Made by a program: the position numbers and the translations under genes. Shown here in pieces: positions 1-9,973 of a stretch of DNA of 64,000 bases. The notes under the pieces are model-generated. The model was not told the origin of the DNA, did not search any database, and was given only the letters and a program-made list of their open reading frames with translations. How positions within the stretch are numbered: the first letter of the stretch is position 1; each line of letters begins with the position of its first letter. Source of the stretch: an uncultured Flavobacteriaceae bacterium (GTDB lineage Bacteria; Bacteroidota; Bacteroidia; Flavobacteriales; Flavobacteriaceae); contig CANNAN010000005.1 in NCBI GenBank assembly GCA_947502635.1, positions 186,001 to 250,000 on the forward strand. The letters run 5' to 3'.

Positions 1-211
1 GTATAATTGAAAAAATTAATCCTGCGGCTAAAAAACCATTATATAATCCTTGGTTAGCGGCTAATACTTTGGTTTCTTCTGCAAATTCTTTAGATTTTAA
101 TCCGAAGGTTTTCATGCCTTTTGGCTTGGTCCACAAAAACATTTCTAAAACAAGAAAATAAATATGCTCAAAAGCAACGATCGCAATTAATAAGATGGTT
201 AAAAAAGTCAT
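1..211 (-). CDS. DUF1304 family small membrane protein, 3' end cut off by the window
   Basis: This is a reverse-strand reading frame that starts with ATG at 211 and is still open at base 1, giving 70 residues. It begins with a hydrophobic stretch and carries the segments [11 protein letters not shown] and [17 protein letters not shown], which I recognise as the hallmark of the DUF1304 family of four-helix membrane proteins of unknown function (usually about 120 aa). The start overlaps the stop of the upstream DUF255 gene by four bases (ATGA at 208-211), so the two are probably translationally coupled. The family is clear; the biochemical role is not known. Confidence 0.85.
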   Translation of the reverse strand, partial: MTFLTILLIAIVAFEHIYFLVLEMFLWTKPKGMKTFGLKSKEFAEETKVLAANQGLYNGFLAAGLIFSII

Positions 212-2313
212 TCTTTTAATAGTTTTATAGCTTTATCGACTTCAGATACTGGGAGTTTACATGCTTTGTTTACACAAACATAAATGAGTGTATTGTTCGG
301 GCTGTATCTGCTCTCTAATAAAGGCAAGTTGTTCTCTGAAGTACTACCAGCAATAAGCTTATTCGGGATATACGTTTTATTTAATTCGGTAATTTTATGC
401 TTCACATCTTTACCAACTATGGCAACTTCATAGTACGGGTTTGTATAGTTTAGCATTAAATCATACCAGTTTGAATAACCCGATGGATACTCTTGCATTT
501 CTGGTTTTACATTATTTAGCATGCTCATAGCTGTTTTACTATAATGAGCATTATCAAAATAATGTGATAGTTTGAAGAGGTTTTTTGCCATAATAGAATT
601 ACTTGCAGGAATGACATTATCTCGATATTCAATACTTCTGGAAACTAACGCTTCATCTTCATCTGAAGTAAAATAAAACATTATACTTTCATCATTAAAA
701 AAATGATCGAAAGTATAATTAGCTAAATCTCTTGCTGTTGTTAACCAGGTTTCATTCAAAGTGTTTTCATAAAGGGCTAAAAAAGCATCAATGGTAGTGG
801 CATAATCTTCTAAGTAGCCATTAATATTACTTTTTCCGTTTTTGTAATTATGAAATAAACCACCATCTTCTCGCAATTGATTTTTAATTATAAAATCAGC
901 ATTTTTTTCAGCGGAAGCTAAATAAGAAGGATCACCAAAAACTCTATAGGCATCAATATAGCCTTTAAGCATAATAGCATTCCAGGAGGTGAGTGTTTTG
1001 TCATCTAAACGTGGTTTAGAACGCTTATCGCGAATTGTTGTTAAAGTTTGCTTCCAATGTTTTTTCTTTTCGGCTAAAAGTTCTTTTGTTAAATTATGTT
1101 TTTCAATAATTCTTTCATCATCATCTTTTCTAATTAATACATAATTACCATGTTCCCAAAGCCCGTAACTGTTTATATTATAATAATCGGAAAACAACTC
1201 ATAATCATTTTTTAAAATCGTTTTTAAGCTATCTTTCTGCCAAACGTAAAAAGCACCTTCTTCTAATTCGCCTTCTGGAGTATTACTATCTGCATCAAGT
1301 GATGAGTAAAAAGCGCCATTTTCGGTAGTCATATCCCGCTTTATATATTCTAAAGTTTCCGTTACAATGTCTTTGTACAAATCATTTTTAGTAATGAGGT
1401 AAGCATCCGAATACAGACTTACTAATTGTCCGTTGTCGTAAAGCATTTTTTCGAAATGAGGGACATGCCATTTTTCATCAACCGAATATCTTGAAAAACC
1501 ACCGCCAATCTGATCAAAAACACCGCCATAGGCCATTTTTTTGAGTGTCAAGTTTACATAGTCTTGTAGCTTTTTATCATTTGTTTGATAGGCATACCTT
1601 AATAAAAAATGATAGTTATTAGGCATCATAAATTTAGGAGCCCTATTCATACCACCTTGATTATTGTCAAACTGCGCAGACCATGTTTTAATAGCGTTAT
1701 TTATATAATCGACTTCAAAAACAGGTTCGTCTGTGTTTAAAGTTACAATATCTAAAGTTTTTAACCCTTGCTCAAGTTTATCGGCGTATTCATGAAGTTT
1801 TTCAGGGTTCTCAACATATAATTTTGAGATTTGCTCTAAAGCACTCACCCATTGTTTTTTAGGGACATAGGTTTCTCCCCAAATAGGTCTTCCATCAGGC
1901 AATGCAATAGCGTTTAATGGCCAACCGCCTCTTCCCGTCATAAGTTGAACCGCATTCATGTATACCTGATCTACATCTGGACGTTCTTCTCTATCAACTT
2001 TTATATTAATGAAGTTTTTATTCATTACCTGAGCTACCAAACTATCTTCAAAGCTTTCGTGTTCCATAACATGGCACCAATGACAAGCAGCATAACCGAC
2101 ACTAATTAATATTAATTTATTTTCAGCTTTGGCCTTAGCGAGTGTGTTTTCATTCCAGGCATTCCAATTTACGGGGTTATGAGCGTGTTGTAATAAATAC
2201 GGACTTGTTTCGTGTACAAGGTCGTTGGTATATTTATGTTCCATAGATTTTGTGTTCTGACCTTTACAGCTTATAATTAAAATAGTGAATAAAAGGGGTA
2301 GTATATACTTCAT
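208..2313 (-). CDS. Thioredoxin domain-containing DUF255 lipoprotein (YyaL/SSP411-like)
   Basis: The 701-aa product begins with a lipoprotein signal (lipobox IISC, Cys16), so it is probably anchored in the cell envelope. Residues about 25-190 form the DUF255 thioredoxin-like domain, with the pair Cys77/Cys80 in ACHWC followed by [10 protein letters not shown]. The rest (about 200-690) resembles the alpha/alpha toroid of the YyaL/spermatogenesis-associated protein 20 family, with segments such as [12 protein letters not shown] and [19 protein letters not shown]. The length matches the family (650-700 aa). The function is not established; thiol redox chemistry or a carbohydrate-epimerase-like fold has been proposed. 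A DUF1304 gene follows with a 4-bp overlap. Confidence 0.9.
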   Translation of the reverse strand: MKYILPLLFTILIISCKGQNTKSMEHKYTNDLVHETSPYLLQHAHNPVNWNAWNENTLAKAKAENKLILISVGYAACHWCHVMEHESFEDSLVAQVMNKNFINIKVDREERPDVDQVYMNAVQLMTGRGGWPLNAIALPDGRPIWGETYVPKKQWVSALEQISKLYVENPEKLHEYADKLEQGLKTLDIVTLNTDEPVFEVDYINNAIKTWSAQFDNNQGGMNRAPKFMMPNNYHFLLRYAYQTNDKKLQDYVNLTLKKMAYGGVFDQIGGGFSRYSVDEKWHVPHFEKMLYDNGQLVSLYSDAYLITKNDLYKDIVTETLEYIKRDMTTENGAFYSSLDADSNTPEGELEEGAFYVWQKDSLKTILKNDYELFSDYYNINSYGLWEHGNYVLIRKDDDERIIEKHNLTKELLAEKKKHWKQTLTTIRDKRSKPRLDDKTLTSWNAIMLKGYIDAYRVFGDPSYLASAEKNADFIIKNQLREDGGLFHNYKNGKSNINGYLEDYATTIDAFLALYENTLNETWLTTARDLANYTFDHFFNDESIMFYFTSDEDEALVSRSIEYRDNVIPASNSIMAKNLFKLSHYFDNAHYSKTAMSMLNNVKPEMQEYPSGYSNWYDLMLNYTNPYYEVAIVGKDVKHKITELNKTYIPNKLIAGSTSENNLPLLESRYSPNNTLIYVCVNKACKLPVSEVDKAIKLLKE

Positions 2314-2393
2314 ACCTCAAAGTTAGCGAAATTATATCTAAAAATAATTCAATTTATTAATACAAGACGGCATATTTAAATTGGTATAGGAAC

Positions 2394-2422
2394 AAAAAAA
2401 AAGCGCTCATTTTTTGAACGCT
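2394..2422 (-). terminator. Rho-independent terminator after dodecin
   Basis: Read on the minus strand, an 8-bp stem (AGCGTTCA with TGAGCGCT, one G-T pair) is followed by a run of eight T. It lies 29 bp past the dodecin stop at 2451 and separates dodecin from the DUF255 gene. Confidence 0.75.
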
Positions 2423-2450
2423 TAACTTCTTAATTATTTAGATAGTAGGT

Positions 2451-2651
2451 TTATTCTACTTCAAATGTGATTTTAAGATTCACTCTAAACTCTGTAACCT
2501 CGCCATCTTTTACACTGGCACTTTGATCTTGTACGTATACAGAACGAATGTTCTTTAAACTTTTTGACGCATGTTTTACTGCTTTTTTAGTTGCATCTTC
2601 CCAACTTTTATCGGAGTTAGATAAGATCTCGATTACTTTTAATACTGCCAT
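2451..2651 (-). CDS. Dodecin
   Basis: A 66-aa protein starting MAVLKVIEILSNSDKSWEDA and ending with the strand KITFEVE. This is the compact beta-alpha-beta-beta pattern of dodecin, which assembles into hollow dodecamers that bind and store flavin (FMN, FAD or riboflavin) in the cytoplasm. The length is typical (65-70 aa), and the SWEDA motif and VKDGEVTEFRVNLKITFEV tail fit well. The gene stands alone, with its own terminator downstream and a long intergenic region upstream. Which flavin it binds cannot be told from the sequence. Confidence 0.93.
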   Translation of the reverse strand: MAVLKVIEILSNSDKSWEDATKKAVKHASKSLKNIRSVYVQDQSASVKDGEVTEFRVNLKITFEVE

Positions 2652-3303
2652 GTTTTTGATTTTTAAGTTATTTTATTTTGACACAGGCAGATTAAAAAAG
2701 TCACTTCAATCTAAAGAATTCCGCGACGTTTTGCGTTGAGGTTTCTAATTGTACCATTCCTTAGGAGAGGTGAAATACAAAATTTAGATTTTTAACCCAA
2801 AGGTAAAATGCTGTACTTAACTTTCTGCCAAAATGAAGCTACGGTATCCCAAGATTTTTTAAAGAAGATTTATTATTTACTTTTCTTTGCCTGTCCAAAG
2901 AAAAGTAACAAAAGAAAAGACGCCCCTTCGATAGAAATTTCTTCTCTTACTTACGCTTGAGAAGAACCAAACTCAAAACTTCGACGTCGCACCACTGTAA
3001 CACCCACTGCAATACTTCTGAGTTTCGAAGCTTTTGTGTTTTATTTTTACGAAGGGTCTGGGCTTGCCTGAAGGTTCTTTCTTGACGATTATCTTAATCT
3101 CTTTTTTAAACCTTATACTCGCTTATAGCAGGAAGGGGATAATTGTTTGAAAGGAATTTTCAATGTATCTCTCTTCGGGAGTTTTTAGGTTTATACATGG
3201 TGATACTATCACCATATGGTTTTATTTTTAATATTAGGCATTATTTATGGGGAGTCCTAAACCAATGACAGGTAAGGATTGTCAATTTTAAGATTTTTGT
3301 ATT
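2652..3303. other. Long intergenic region without a credible gene
   Basis: About 650 bases separate dodecin from the Nfu-type gene. It should hold the dodecin promoter (minus strand). Its middle contains a perfect palindromic element (2879-2906, listed separately) inside a stretch that reads like a widespread Bacteroidetes intergenic repeat. A 50-codon frame starting at about 2810 (MLYLTFCQNEATVSQ) runs through that repeat and looks like a chance frame. I see no RNA gene. Confidence 0.6.
2879..2906. repeat. Perfect 11-bp inverted repeat, likely dispersed intergenic repeat
   Basis: The arms ACTTTTCTTTG (2879-2889) and CAAAGAAAAGT (2896-2906) are exact reverse complements around a 6-base loop. 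Together with the following AACAAAAGAAAAGACGCCCC it resembles an intergenic repeat I associate with flavobacterial genomes; that association is from memory. It lacks the T-run of a terminator. Confidence 0.55.
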
Positions 3304-4212
3304 TTAACCATTGATGGCTTCGACCATTTCAACTTTGCCTGGAAGCATTTCTTTTAACATGTTTTCTATACCACTTTTTAAAGTATAAGTAGATGATGGG
3401 CATCCACTACATGCCCCTTGAAGCATCACACTTACATTTTTAGTGTTTTCATCGTAAGATATGAATTGAATATTACCGCCATCACTTGCCACAGCTGGTT
3501 TTACATATTCTTCCAGAATATTTATTATTTCTTTTGATGTATCATCTAATGTTTCAAAATGACTATCTATTTGAGGCGTCGTTTTTTGTAAAGTTTCAGC
3601 AGCATTTGGTAATACGACTTCTTTTCCGTTTTCAATATAGTTTTTTATAAACTCACGAATTTGTATGGTAATATCTTGCCATTCAGTAATGTCGTATTTA
3701 GTGACCGACACATAATTTTCATCTATAAAGACACTTTTAACAAAAGGAAAATGAAATAATTCTGTTGCTAATGGGGATAATTTGGCTTCATCAATAGATG
3801 TGAATTCAAAAAGCGTAGTTACTATTTTTTTATTAGTAACAAACTTCATTGCAGATGGGTTTGGTGTGCTCTCGGCATAGACCGTTACAGGAACTTTTTT
3901 TGTTGCTTCAGATTCCGATTCCTCTATAACGATACCGCCATCATTTAAATAAGCTTCAATTTGTTCGGCAACTTCATCTTGAACATCGTTCCATTCAACG
4001 ATATCATAACGTTCTACTGCAACAAAATTCCCAGAAATGTAAACTTTTTTTACAAATGGTAAATAAAATAATTGTTGTGCTAAAGGAGATGCTTTAGCTT
4101 CGTCTATATTATTAAATTCAAAACTTTGATGCTTGGTTATGAATTGATTTAACTCAAATTTTATAATGGTATTATTAGATGTTTCTTGCACTGAAACCTT
4201 GAAATTGTTCAT
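3304..4212 (-). CDS. Nfu/NifU-type iron-sulfur cluster scaffold protein
   Basis: The 302-aa product has two copies of the Nfu N-terminal domain (about residues 1-100 and 108-195; compare SPLAQQLFYLPFVKKVYISG with SPLATELFHFPFVKSVFIDE) and a C-terminal NifU-like domain (about 220-300). The C-terminal domain carries the cluster-binding pair Cys268/Cys271 in GACSGCPSS. Proteins of this kind hold and hand over [4Fe-4S] clusters to apo-enzymes in the cytoplasm. The double N-terminal domain is, as far as I recall, usual in Flavobacteriaceae. The gene is monocistronic by position. The second N-terminal repeat contains STPNPSAMKFV, the classic start of this domain, whereas the first copy is more diverged. 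Confidence 0.92.
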   Translation of the reverse strand: MNNFKVSVQETSNNTIIKFELNQFITKHQSFEFNNIDEAKASPLAQQLFYLPFVKKVYISGNFVAVERYDIVEWNDVQDEVAEQIEAYLNDGGIVIEESESEATKKVPVTVYAESTPNPSAMKFVTNKKIVTTLFEFTSIDEAKLSPLATELFHFPFVKSVFIDENYVSVTKYDITEWQDITIQIREFIKNYIENGKEVVLPNAAETLQKTTPQIDSHFETLDDTSKEIINILEEYVKPAVASDGGNIQFISYDENTKNVSVMLQGACSGCPSSTYTLKSGIENMLKEMLPGKVEMVEAING

Positions 4213-4386
4213 TTTAGCTAATTTTTTACAAAAATACTAAAAGAAAACGTAGTTATCCATATATTTGAGATGTATGACTTAATAGTTTAAGATAAAAGGT
4301 GAAGTTTTAGCTTTATCTTTTTTTATCCTTAAATTTTTAAGAATCAGAACGTTAATATTAAACCAAACCTACTTGGGGTGAAATTT

Positions 4387-5406
4387 ATGAAATTGAAAAA
4401 TATTTTAATGCTAGTTATAGGGGTATTATTCACTCATATAACAACTTCACAAGAAGGGTTGCCAATATATACCGATTACCTCACTGATAATTACTATTTG
4501 ATTCACCCATCAATGGCTGGTGTCGCTAATTGTTCTAAAATTAGATTAACGGGAAGACAACAATGGTTTGGTCATGAAGATGCTCCAAAACTTTTAACTT
4601 TAAGTTTAAATGGAAGAATAGGAGACTCCCAATCTGCAATTGGAGGAATATTATATGCTGATAAAAATGGATACCATTCACAAACAGGAGCCTATGTTAC
4701 CTATGCGCACCATTTAATGTTTTCCAGAAGTGAGGTCGATTTAAATATGTTGTCTTTTGGTTTAAGTGCTGGAATTATCCAATATAAATTAGATGAAACC
4801 ACTTTTTTAGATGATAGTCCTTTTCCTGATAGTGCCATTGAAGGGATTGTACAAAATCAGGGCTACTTTAATATGGATTTTGGATTCTCTTATCATTATT
4901 TAGACTATTATGCGCATGGAACCATAAAAAATGTCCTTAAAAATGATGGTATTAACACAGATATCAATCCAATAAATAGAACAGATAACTTAAGACGTTA
5001 TTTACTTTCTGTTGGAAGCGTATTTGGTAAATATGGAAGCAAATGGAGTTATGAACCTTCATTAATGTTTCAATATAGAGAAGGAACAAAGGAATCATCG
5101 ATTGATATAAATGCGAAAGTATACAAAGAAATGGATTTCGGTAAAATTTGGGGAGGTTTGTCATATAGAACAAGTCTAGATGGCGCTGAATTCTTAACAA
5201 GTTCTAATGCAGTAGGTAGTCAAAGACTACAACAAATAACTCCTATTTTGGGCGTTAACTATAACGATTTTATGTTTGCATATAACTATACATATCAAAC
5301 GAACTCTGTTGTATTCTCTAATGGCGGTTATCACCAGTTTACATTAGGATATAATTTTAATTGCAAACGAAAACGTTTCGAGTGCAATTGTCCTGCGGTT
5401 AATTAA
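4387..5406 (+). CDS. PorP/SprF family type IX secretion system membrane protein
   Basis: The product (339 aa) has a signal peptide ending near TTSQ, then the PorP/SprF opening GLPIYTDYLTDNYYLIHPSMAG, followed by a run of alternating amphipathic strands typical of an outer-membrane beta-barrel, ending with GYHQFTLGYNF. In gliding and type IX secretion, PorP/SprF proteins help export or anchor large surface adhesins or form part of the PorK/N ring environment; many paralogues are paired with a specific secreted substrate. No large adhesin gene lies next to this copy. I chose ATG at 4387; a GTG three codons earlier (4378) is in frame but would only add MKF. Confidence 0.87.
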   Translation: MKLKNILMLVIGVLFTHITTSQEGLPIYTDYLTDNYYLIHPSMAGVANCSKIRLTGRQQWFGHEDAPKLLTLSLNGRIGDSQSAIGGILYADKNGYHSQTGAYVTYAHHLMFSRSEVDLNMLSFGLSAGIIQYKLDETTFLDDSPFPDSAIEGIVQNQGYFNMDFGFSYHYLDYYAHGTIKNVLKNDGINTDINPINRTDNLRRYLLSVGSVFGKYGSKWSYEPSLMFQYREGTKESSIDINAKVYKEMDFGKIWGGLSYRTSLDGAEFLTSSNAVGSQRLQQITPILGVNYNDFMFAYNYTYQTNSVVFSNGGYHQFTLGYNFNCKRKRFECNCPAVN

Positions 5407-5447
5407 TATAAAAACTTTTTTCTAAAAGTATTTTAAGCTAAAAATTA

Positions 5448-5516
5448 TCCCATTGAGCGCAGTCAACAATCTTTTATGTATTAAATTTTAAAACATCTCG
5501 ATTGCGCTCCATGGGA
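5448..5516. repeat. Imperfect inverted repeat between convergent genes
   Basis: The arms TCCCATTGAGCGCAGTC (5448-5464) and GATTGCGCTCCATGGGA (5500-5516) are reverse complements apart from two positions. The element sits between the converging ends of the porP/sprF-like gene and the VWA gene. It could work as a two-way terminator or be a dispersed REP-like repeat. Confidence 0.55.
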
Positions 5517-5548
5517 CAAATTATTCTTCTATAAGAAAACGGTTTCTT

Positions 5549-6706
5549 TTATTTCCATCTATATTTTTTTCTTTTCGCTTGCTCTTTTATAGCTTTGGTC
5601 ATGGCATTTTCCAGTCCGTTATCAGTGCCTTTTTTCTGTTTTGCGATAAACGCTTTACGTTTGGTACTAAGCTCTTGAATCTTTTTCTGAATAGCATCAC
5701 GCTCTTTACTTTTTTCAGTGATATAAGTTTTAATTTCAGTTTTGCTTTTTCCTTTTAGCTCTTCTGGTAAAGCATCCTCTTTAATCTCTTCAATAACAAT
5801 TTCCTCCTCTTCTACAGCATCTACTAAATCCCATGTTTTGTTTTTGTATAGATGCGAACTTTTACTAACCGTTCTACTTACAGCATTTGCTTTACTATAC
5901 TGTCCTGCATTAGAATCTTGTTCTGCTTGAAGTGCTTTTTTTTGTCTTCCCATTTGCCCATATATTACATAAGTTTTGTTTAATTGCTTATTTAGTATTA
6001 AGATATCATCATCATAAGGCGATGCAATATGTACGGTTGTTTTGTTTTGATTTATAGCCATATAGTCACCATTGGTTAATTGAGCACCATCTTTCCATGA
6101 AGAGGAAATACCTTGATTATAATCACCACAAAAGATCGTATTTATGGTAATGTCTTTTTCTTTAGCATTGGTGGATGCATCTTTATAGTTTATTTTTCCT
6201 TGTGTAAAGGGTTCATTTCCAGCAATAAAAATAAGCTTCAAATCATCTGGGTTTTTACCCCAACTTAATTGATTTAATGAGGTTTGTATGACTTGCCCAC
6301 AATATTCTTCACCGCCATTGGTTGTTAGTGAGAATAGCTCTTTAGAAATTTCATCTAAGTCATCGCTAAAAGATAATACTTGTCTAATATAGCCTTCTCG
6401 GCTATTTAATCTATCGTTTCCATATTCATATAAAGCAATTTCCAAATTGGGTTTATTAGTACCACATTTGGCATAAGACAATTCGTTTACAATATCCCAA
6501 AGTTGTGCTTTAGCTTGGTCTATAAGTCCGTCCATACTATTACTAGTGTCTAATAAAAGAGCTACTTTAATAAATTGTTTACTAGGATCGTGATGTACAT
6601 TTTCTGTAGACGTATATGCTAAGTCTTGTTTTTTATTGTTTGCGTTGCATACTGTAAATCCGATTAAGACCATGCAGAATAAGAATGTTTTAATGTGTGT
6701 TTTCAT
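5549..6706 (-). CDS. Secreted VWA domain protein with C-terminal coiled coil
   Basis: The 385-aa product carries a signal peptide (CMVLIGFTVCNA) and a von Willebrand factor A domain at about residues 45-240. The metal-binding (MIDAS) motif DTSNS is at residues 53-57, preceded by a hydrophobic strand VALLL. The phrases LDTSNSMDGLIDQAKAQLW and GGEEYCGQVIQTSL match a Bacteroidetes VWA family. The C-terminal third is highly charged (EEEEIVIEEIKED, then a Lys-rich helix ending KRKKYRWK) and is probably a coiled coil. A periplasmic or surface adhesion or scaffolding role is inferred. It is transcribed towards the porP/sprF-like gene. Confidence 0.8.
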   Translation of the reverse strand: MKTHIKTFLFCMVLIGFTVCNANNKKQDLAYTSTENVHHDPSKQFIKVALLLDTSNSMDGLIDQAKAQLWDIVNELSYAKCGTNKPNLEIALYEYGNDRLNSREGYIRQVLSFSDDLDEISKELFSLTTNGGEEYCGQVIQTSLNQLSWGKNPDDLKLIFIAGNEPFTQGKINYKDASTNAKEKDITINTIFCGDYNQGISSSWKDGAQLTNGDYMAINQNKTTVHIASPYDDDILILNKQLNKTYVIYGQMGRQKKALQAEQDSNAGQYSKANAVSRTVSKSSHLYKNKTWDLVDAVEEEEIVIEEIKEDALPEELKGKSKTEIKTYITEKSKERDAIQKKIQELSTKRKAFIAKQKKGTDNGLENAMTKAIKEQAKRKKYRWK

Positions 6707-6916
6707 AAGATTATTGTTTTCTGATTAACACCGTAAATCTATGTGCAACTTAGTTTTTAAAAAAAGCAGAATGAGTAAAGCTTAAGTTTGATTGAGTAAA
6801 ACGTATTTTTAAATGTGTAAAAGCATCTTTTTGGTATTGGAAATACACAGATTTGTAAAATCATCATTTTATTATACCAAGGAAAGTGCGTAAGTTTATC
6901 TATTATAAAATGATAT

Positions 6917-9091
6917 ATGCGAATCTTTATTAAATACATTTGGTTTTTAAGTATTATGCTTAGCGCAACATTTATGTTTGCTCAGGAATATGATACGTCT
7001 GTAAACCAAGAACAAAAGTTTATTGTTAGAGGTTCTGTGATTGAAAGTGATACACGTAAGCCTATTCCAAATGTAAATATTGAAATTAATGGAGGAGCTT
7101 ATACCACAACAGATTTTTCAGGTGATTTTCGAATTGAAGCTAAAAAGGATGATGAGCTTATTATAAGGCATATAGATTTTGAAACAGTATATTATACCAT
7201 TAAAAGTAATGAACGTATTATTGTTGAGGTAGAATCTAATAAAGAAGATGCTAAATATAAACGAACAAAGTATTCAAGATCAAATTCTAATCAATTTGAA
7301 TCATTAATAGATTCTGCGGAAGCGTATTTAAAAAAAGATGCCAAGCGTAGTATTCAATTTATTGAAAAGGCACTTTTAGAAAGTAATTCTGTAAAAGAAA
7401 ATGCAGAAACTTATGAGGTTTTAGGTGACATCTATATGTTTTGGAAGCAATACGATTTAGCGGTTTCTAATTATAGGATTAGTGATCAAAATATAAAAAC
7501 GAACACTGTCAAATTAAAATTAGCTGCTGCATATAAACAGAATAAGAACTATCAGGAAAGTATAAAAACGTATAAAGCAATTAATAAAAAGGCATTGTCT
7601 AATTGGCAATTGGTTCAATTATATGAAGGTATTGGAGATGTGTATCTTTCAACTAAAAATCATGAACTATCCATTGATAATTATAAAAAAGGATTAGTGG
7701 TTGCTCAAAAGCATTTAATAACACCTAAAATAACAGATTTAAATTCCAAAATAGCTCAGGTTTATAATGCAAAAGGAGAGTCTCAAAAGGCAAAAGGCTA
7801 TTTTAATAAATCTATGAAGCTTGCGAATACACAAAATAAAAAACGAGCTATTGAAGAAAAAATTAAGGTTGCAGAGTTTCAAAGTACCAATAATAATTAT
7901 TCAAGTGAGATCGCATTAAGAAAAGAGGCCTTAGAGGAAATAAATGATTTTGAAAACGATTCTGTTTTAGATAATGAAAGTGCTTTAACATCACAAAAAC
8001 AAAATTATAAAATAGGAAATGCTTATGCATTGCAAAAAGACTATGTGAATGCTATTACGTATCTTGAAGAGAGTATTGAAGTTGCAGATAGTAAGGAAGA
8101 CCTTGTTGTACAGAAAGATGCTACTAGAAAGTTGTCTGAAATTTACAGAGATGCAGGACAATTTGATAAAGCGCTCATTGCATATCAAAGCTATGTTGAT
8201 TTAGTAGAAAAACTATATACCAAAAAAGAACAAGAAATATCGCAAGCAGCTAGATTTAGTAAAGATATTGTTAGTAAGCAAAATCGAATATTGAGTCTGG
8301 AAAGTGATAGGACGCTAACGGAAAGTCAATTTCAATTAACAATAGAGCAAGCTAAACGGCAAAAATTAATAATCTATTCGCTTATAGGTGGTCTTTTATT
8401 GTTGTTAATTACTGCGCTTTTAATGTTTAAATATATTAGACAACAACGATTAGCAAATAACTTATTAGCACTAAAAAGTTTACGGAGTCAAATGAATCCG
8501 CATTTTATATTTAATGCCTTAAATTCTGTAAATAGTTTTATTGCTTCAAATGATGAACGAACAGCTAATAAATATCTTACTGATTTTTCGTTGTTAATGC
8601 GTGCCGTTTTAGAGAATAGCGAAGAAGATTTTATTCCACTTGAAAAGGAGATAAAATTGTTAGAATTGTATACCAAATTAGAACATTTCAGGTTTCAAGA
8701 TAAGTTTGATTATAATATCCATATTGATGAAAATATCAATGTTCAGGATTTTGTAATCCCTCCCATGTTGTTACAGCCCTATATTGAAAATGCCGTGTGG
8801 CATGGATTACGTTATAAAAAATCAAAAGGGCATTTAGAGGTTGGTATTATTCAAACAAAATTAGACGAAATAAAAATTACGATTACAGATGATGGTATTG
8901 GACGTAAAAAATCGAAAGCTTTAAAAACGGAGCATCAGCAAAAGCAAAACTCAAAAGGGATGGGGAATATTAAAAAGCGTGTCTCTATTTTAAATGAGAT
9001 GTATAAAGATAAAGTAGATGTTTTTGTTGACGATTTTCAAGATTTAGAAGATGCAGGAACTAAAGTTATTGTAACATTAAAAAAAGATTAA
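6917..9091 (+). CDS. LytS-like sensor histidine kinase with carboxypeptidase-like and TPR sensor region
   Basis: This 724-aa two-component sensor has, in order: a signal peptide (about 1-22); a carboxypeptidase-regulatory-like beta-sandwich (about 32-100; RGSVIESDTRKPIPNVNIEI); TPR-type helical repeats (about 125-440); one membrane helix (about 483-505); a His_kinase domain with the phospho-acceptor His near 529 in SQMNPHFIFNALNSV; and an HATPase with QPYIENAVWHGLRY and the G-box TDDGIGRKKS. Sensing should take place in the periplasm through the beta-sandwich and TPR part. The gene starts a probable operon with a DUF4349 protein (3-bp gap) and a LytTR regulator. The beta-sandwich at the N-terminus is usually seen on TonB-dependent receptors, so its presence on a kinase is notable. 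Confidence 0.93.
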   Translation: MRIFIKYIWFLSIMLSATFMFAQEYDTSVNQEQKFIVRGSVIESDTRKPIPNVNIEINGGAYTTTDFSGDFRIEAKKDDELIIRHIDFETVYYTIKSNERIIVEVESNKEDAKYKRTKYSRSNSNQFESLIDSAEAYLKKDAKRSIQFIEKALLESNSVKENAETYEVLGDIYMFWKQYDLAVSNYRISDQNIKTNTVKLKLAAAYKQNKNYQESIKTYKAINKKALSNWQLVQLYEGIGDVYLSTKNHELSIDNYKKGLVVAQKHLITPKITDLNSKIAQVYNAKGESQKAKGYFNKSMKLANTQNKKRAIEEKIKVAEFQSTNNNYSSEIALRKEALEEINDFENDSVLDNESALTSQKQNYKIGNAYALQKDYVNAITYLEESIEVADSKEDLVVQKDATRKLSEIYRDAGQFDKALIAYQSYVDLVEKLYTKKEQEISQAARFSKDIVSKQNRILSLESDRTLTESQFQLTIEQAKRQKLIIYSLIGGLLLLLITALLMFKYIRQQRLANNLLALKSLRSQMNPHFIFNALNSVNSFIASNDERTANKYLTDFSLLMRAVLENSEEDFIPLEKEIKLLELYTKLEHFRFQDKFDYNIHIDENINVQDFVIPPMLLQPYIENAVWHGLRYKKSKGHLEVGIIQTKLDEIKITITDDGIGRKKSKALKTEHQQKQNSKGMGNIKKRVSILNEMYKDKVDVFVDDFQDLEDAGTKVIVTLKKD

Positions 9092-9094
9092 AAT

Positions 9095-9973
9095 ATGAAA
9101 AGAACACTTAAAAAGAAATTAAAAAAAGGTGTATTCTATTTAATACTATTATTTATAATTCTGTTCGTTTTTAGAATCTTTTATGGATATACAGAATACC
9201 CTAATGCTATTGCGCAAAGCAATACTTTTTTTGAAGAAATAGGAAGTAGTCGTGTTAATTATGCTTCAAAAAAATATAAAATGAAATCTAACAATACTAA
9301 TAACTCTCAAAATGTTATTAATGTTGATCAGAAATATGAAAAAATTGCTACTGTTAATACTAAATCTTCCGAGTTTGAAAAAGAAAAGGGTTTATTAGAT
9401 AAAGAAATTAAGAGACAAGAAGCCATCATTCAATTTGAGCAAAATAGTGGAAATAAAGGAAATAGGAGGCTGCAATTATTAATTGGAGTTCAGCCTGAAA
9501 AATTTGATAGCTTATATGTTTCTTTATCTAAAATAGGAAAGGTTCAATCAAAAGAAATTACAAAAAAAGATAAAACAAATGAATATAAACAGCTTAATGC
9601 TAAAAAAGAATCGCTTTTAAAAATTAGAATTTCTCTAATTGAATTAAAGTCTAAAGGAGGTAAAATTCAGGAGTATATTGATTTAGAAAATAGAATATTA
9701 AGTATTGAAGAAGAACTACAAGGTTTAGGTGTACAATTAGGGAATTATGATGAGGAAAATGAATTTTGTACTATTAAATTTTCGTTGATAGAAGGTGTAG
9801 AGAATAAAATAGGTTTGATGCATCGTATAAAAGTGGCTTTAGATTGGACAATTTCAACTTACATGCAATTAATTATTATCCTATTTTTTATAACAGGTTT
9901 TGTCTATTTAGCTTTATTGATTTTGGACAAATTAAATTTATTCAAGAGTATTATTAAAAACCTAAACAGTTAA
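9095..9973 (+). CDS. DUF4349 domain membrane protein
   Basis: The 292-aa product has an N-terminal membrane anchor (about 13-32), a long extracytoplasmic region and a second membrane helix near the C-terminus (about 255-277). The middle matches DUF4349: a beta-strand region LQLLIGVQPEKFDSLYVSLS, then a charged coiled coil (KESLLKIRISLIELKSKGG) and CTIKFSLIEG. The function of the family is unknown. It starts 3 bp after the kinase stop, and its stop TAA directly abuts the ATG of the response regulator, so it is almost certainly co-transcribed with both and may be a signal partner of the kinase or part of the envelope process it controls. Confidence 0.82.
   Translation: MKRTLKKKLKKGVFYLILLFIILFVFRIFYGYTEYPNAIAQSNTFFEEIGSSRVNYASKKYKMKSNNTNNSQNVINVDQKYEKIATVNTKSSEFEKEKGLLDKEIKRQEAIIQFEQNSGNKGNRRLQLLIGVQPEKFDSLYVSLSKIGKVQSKEITKKDKTNEYKQLNAKKESLLKIRISLIELKSKGGKIQEYIDLENRILSIEEELQGLGVQLGNYDEENEFCTIKFSLIEGVENKIGLMHRIKVALDWTISTYMQLIIILFFITGFVYLALLILDKLNLFKSIIKNLNS

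Noticed and set aside
2810-2960. A 50-codon plus-strand frame starting MLYLTFCQNEATVSQ
   Set aside because: It runs through a palindromic intergenic repeat and its downstream half (CPKKSNKRKDA) is what that repeat encodes by chance; no ribosome binding or family evidence.
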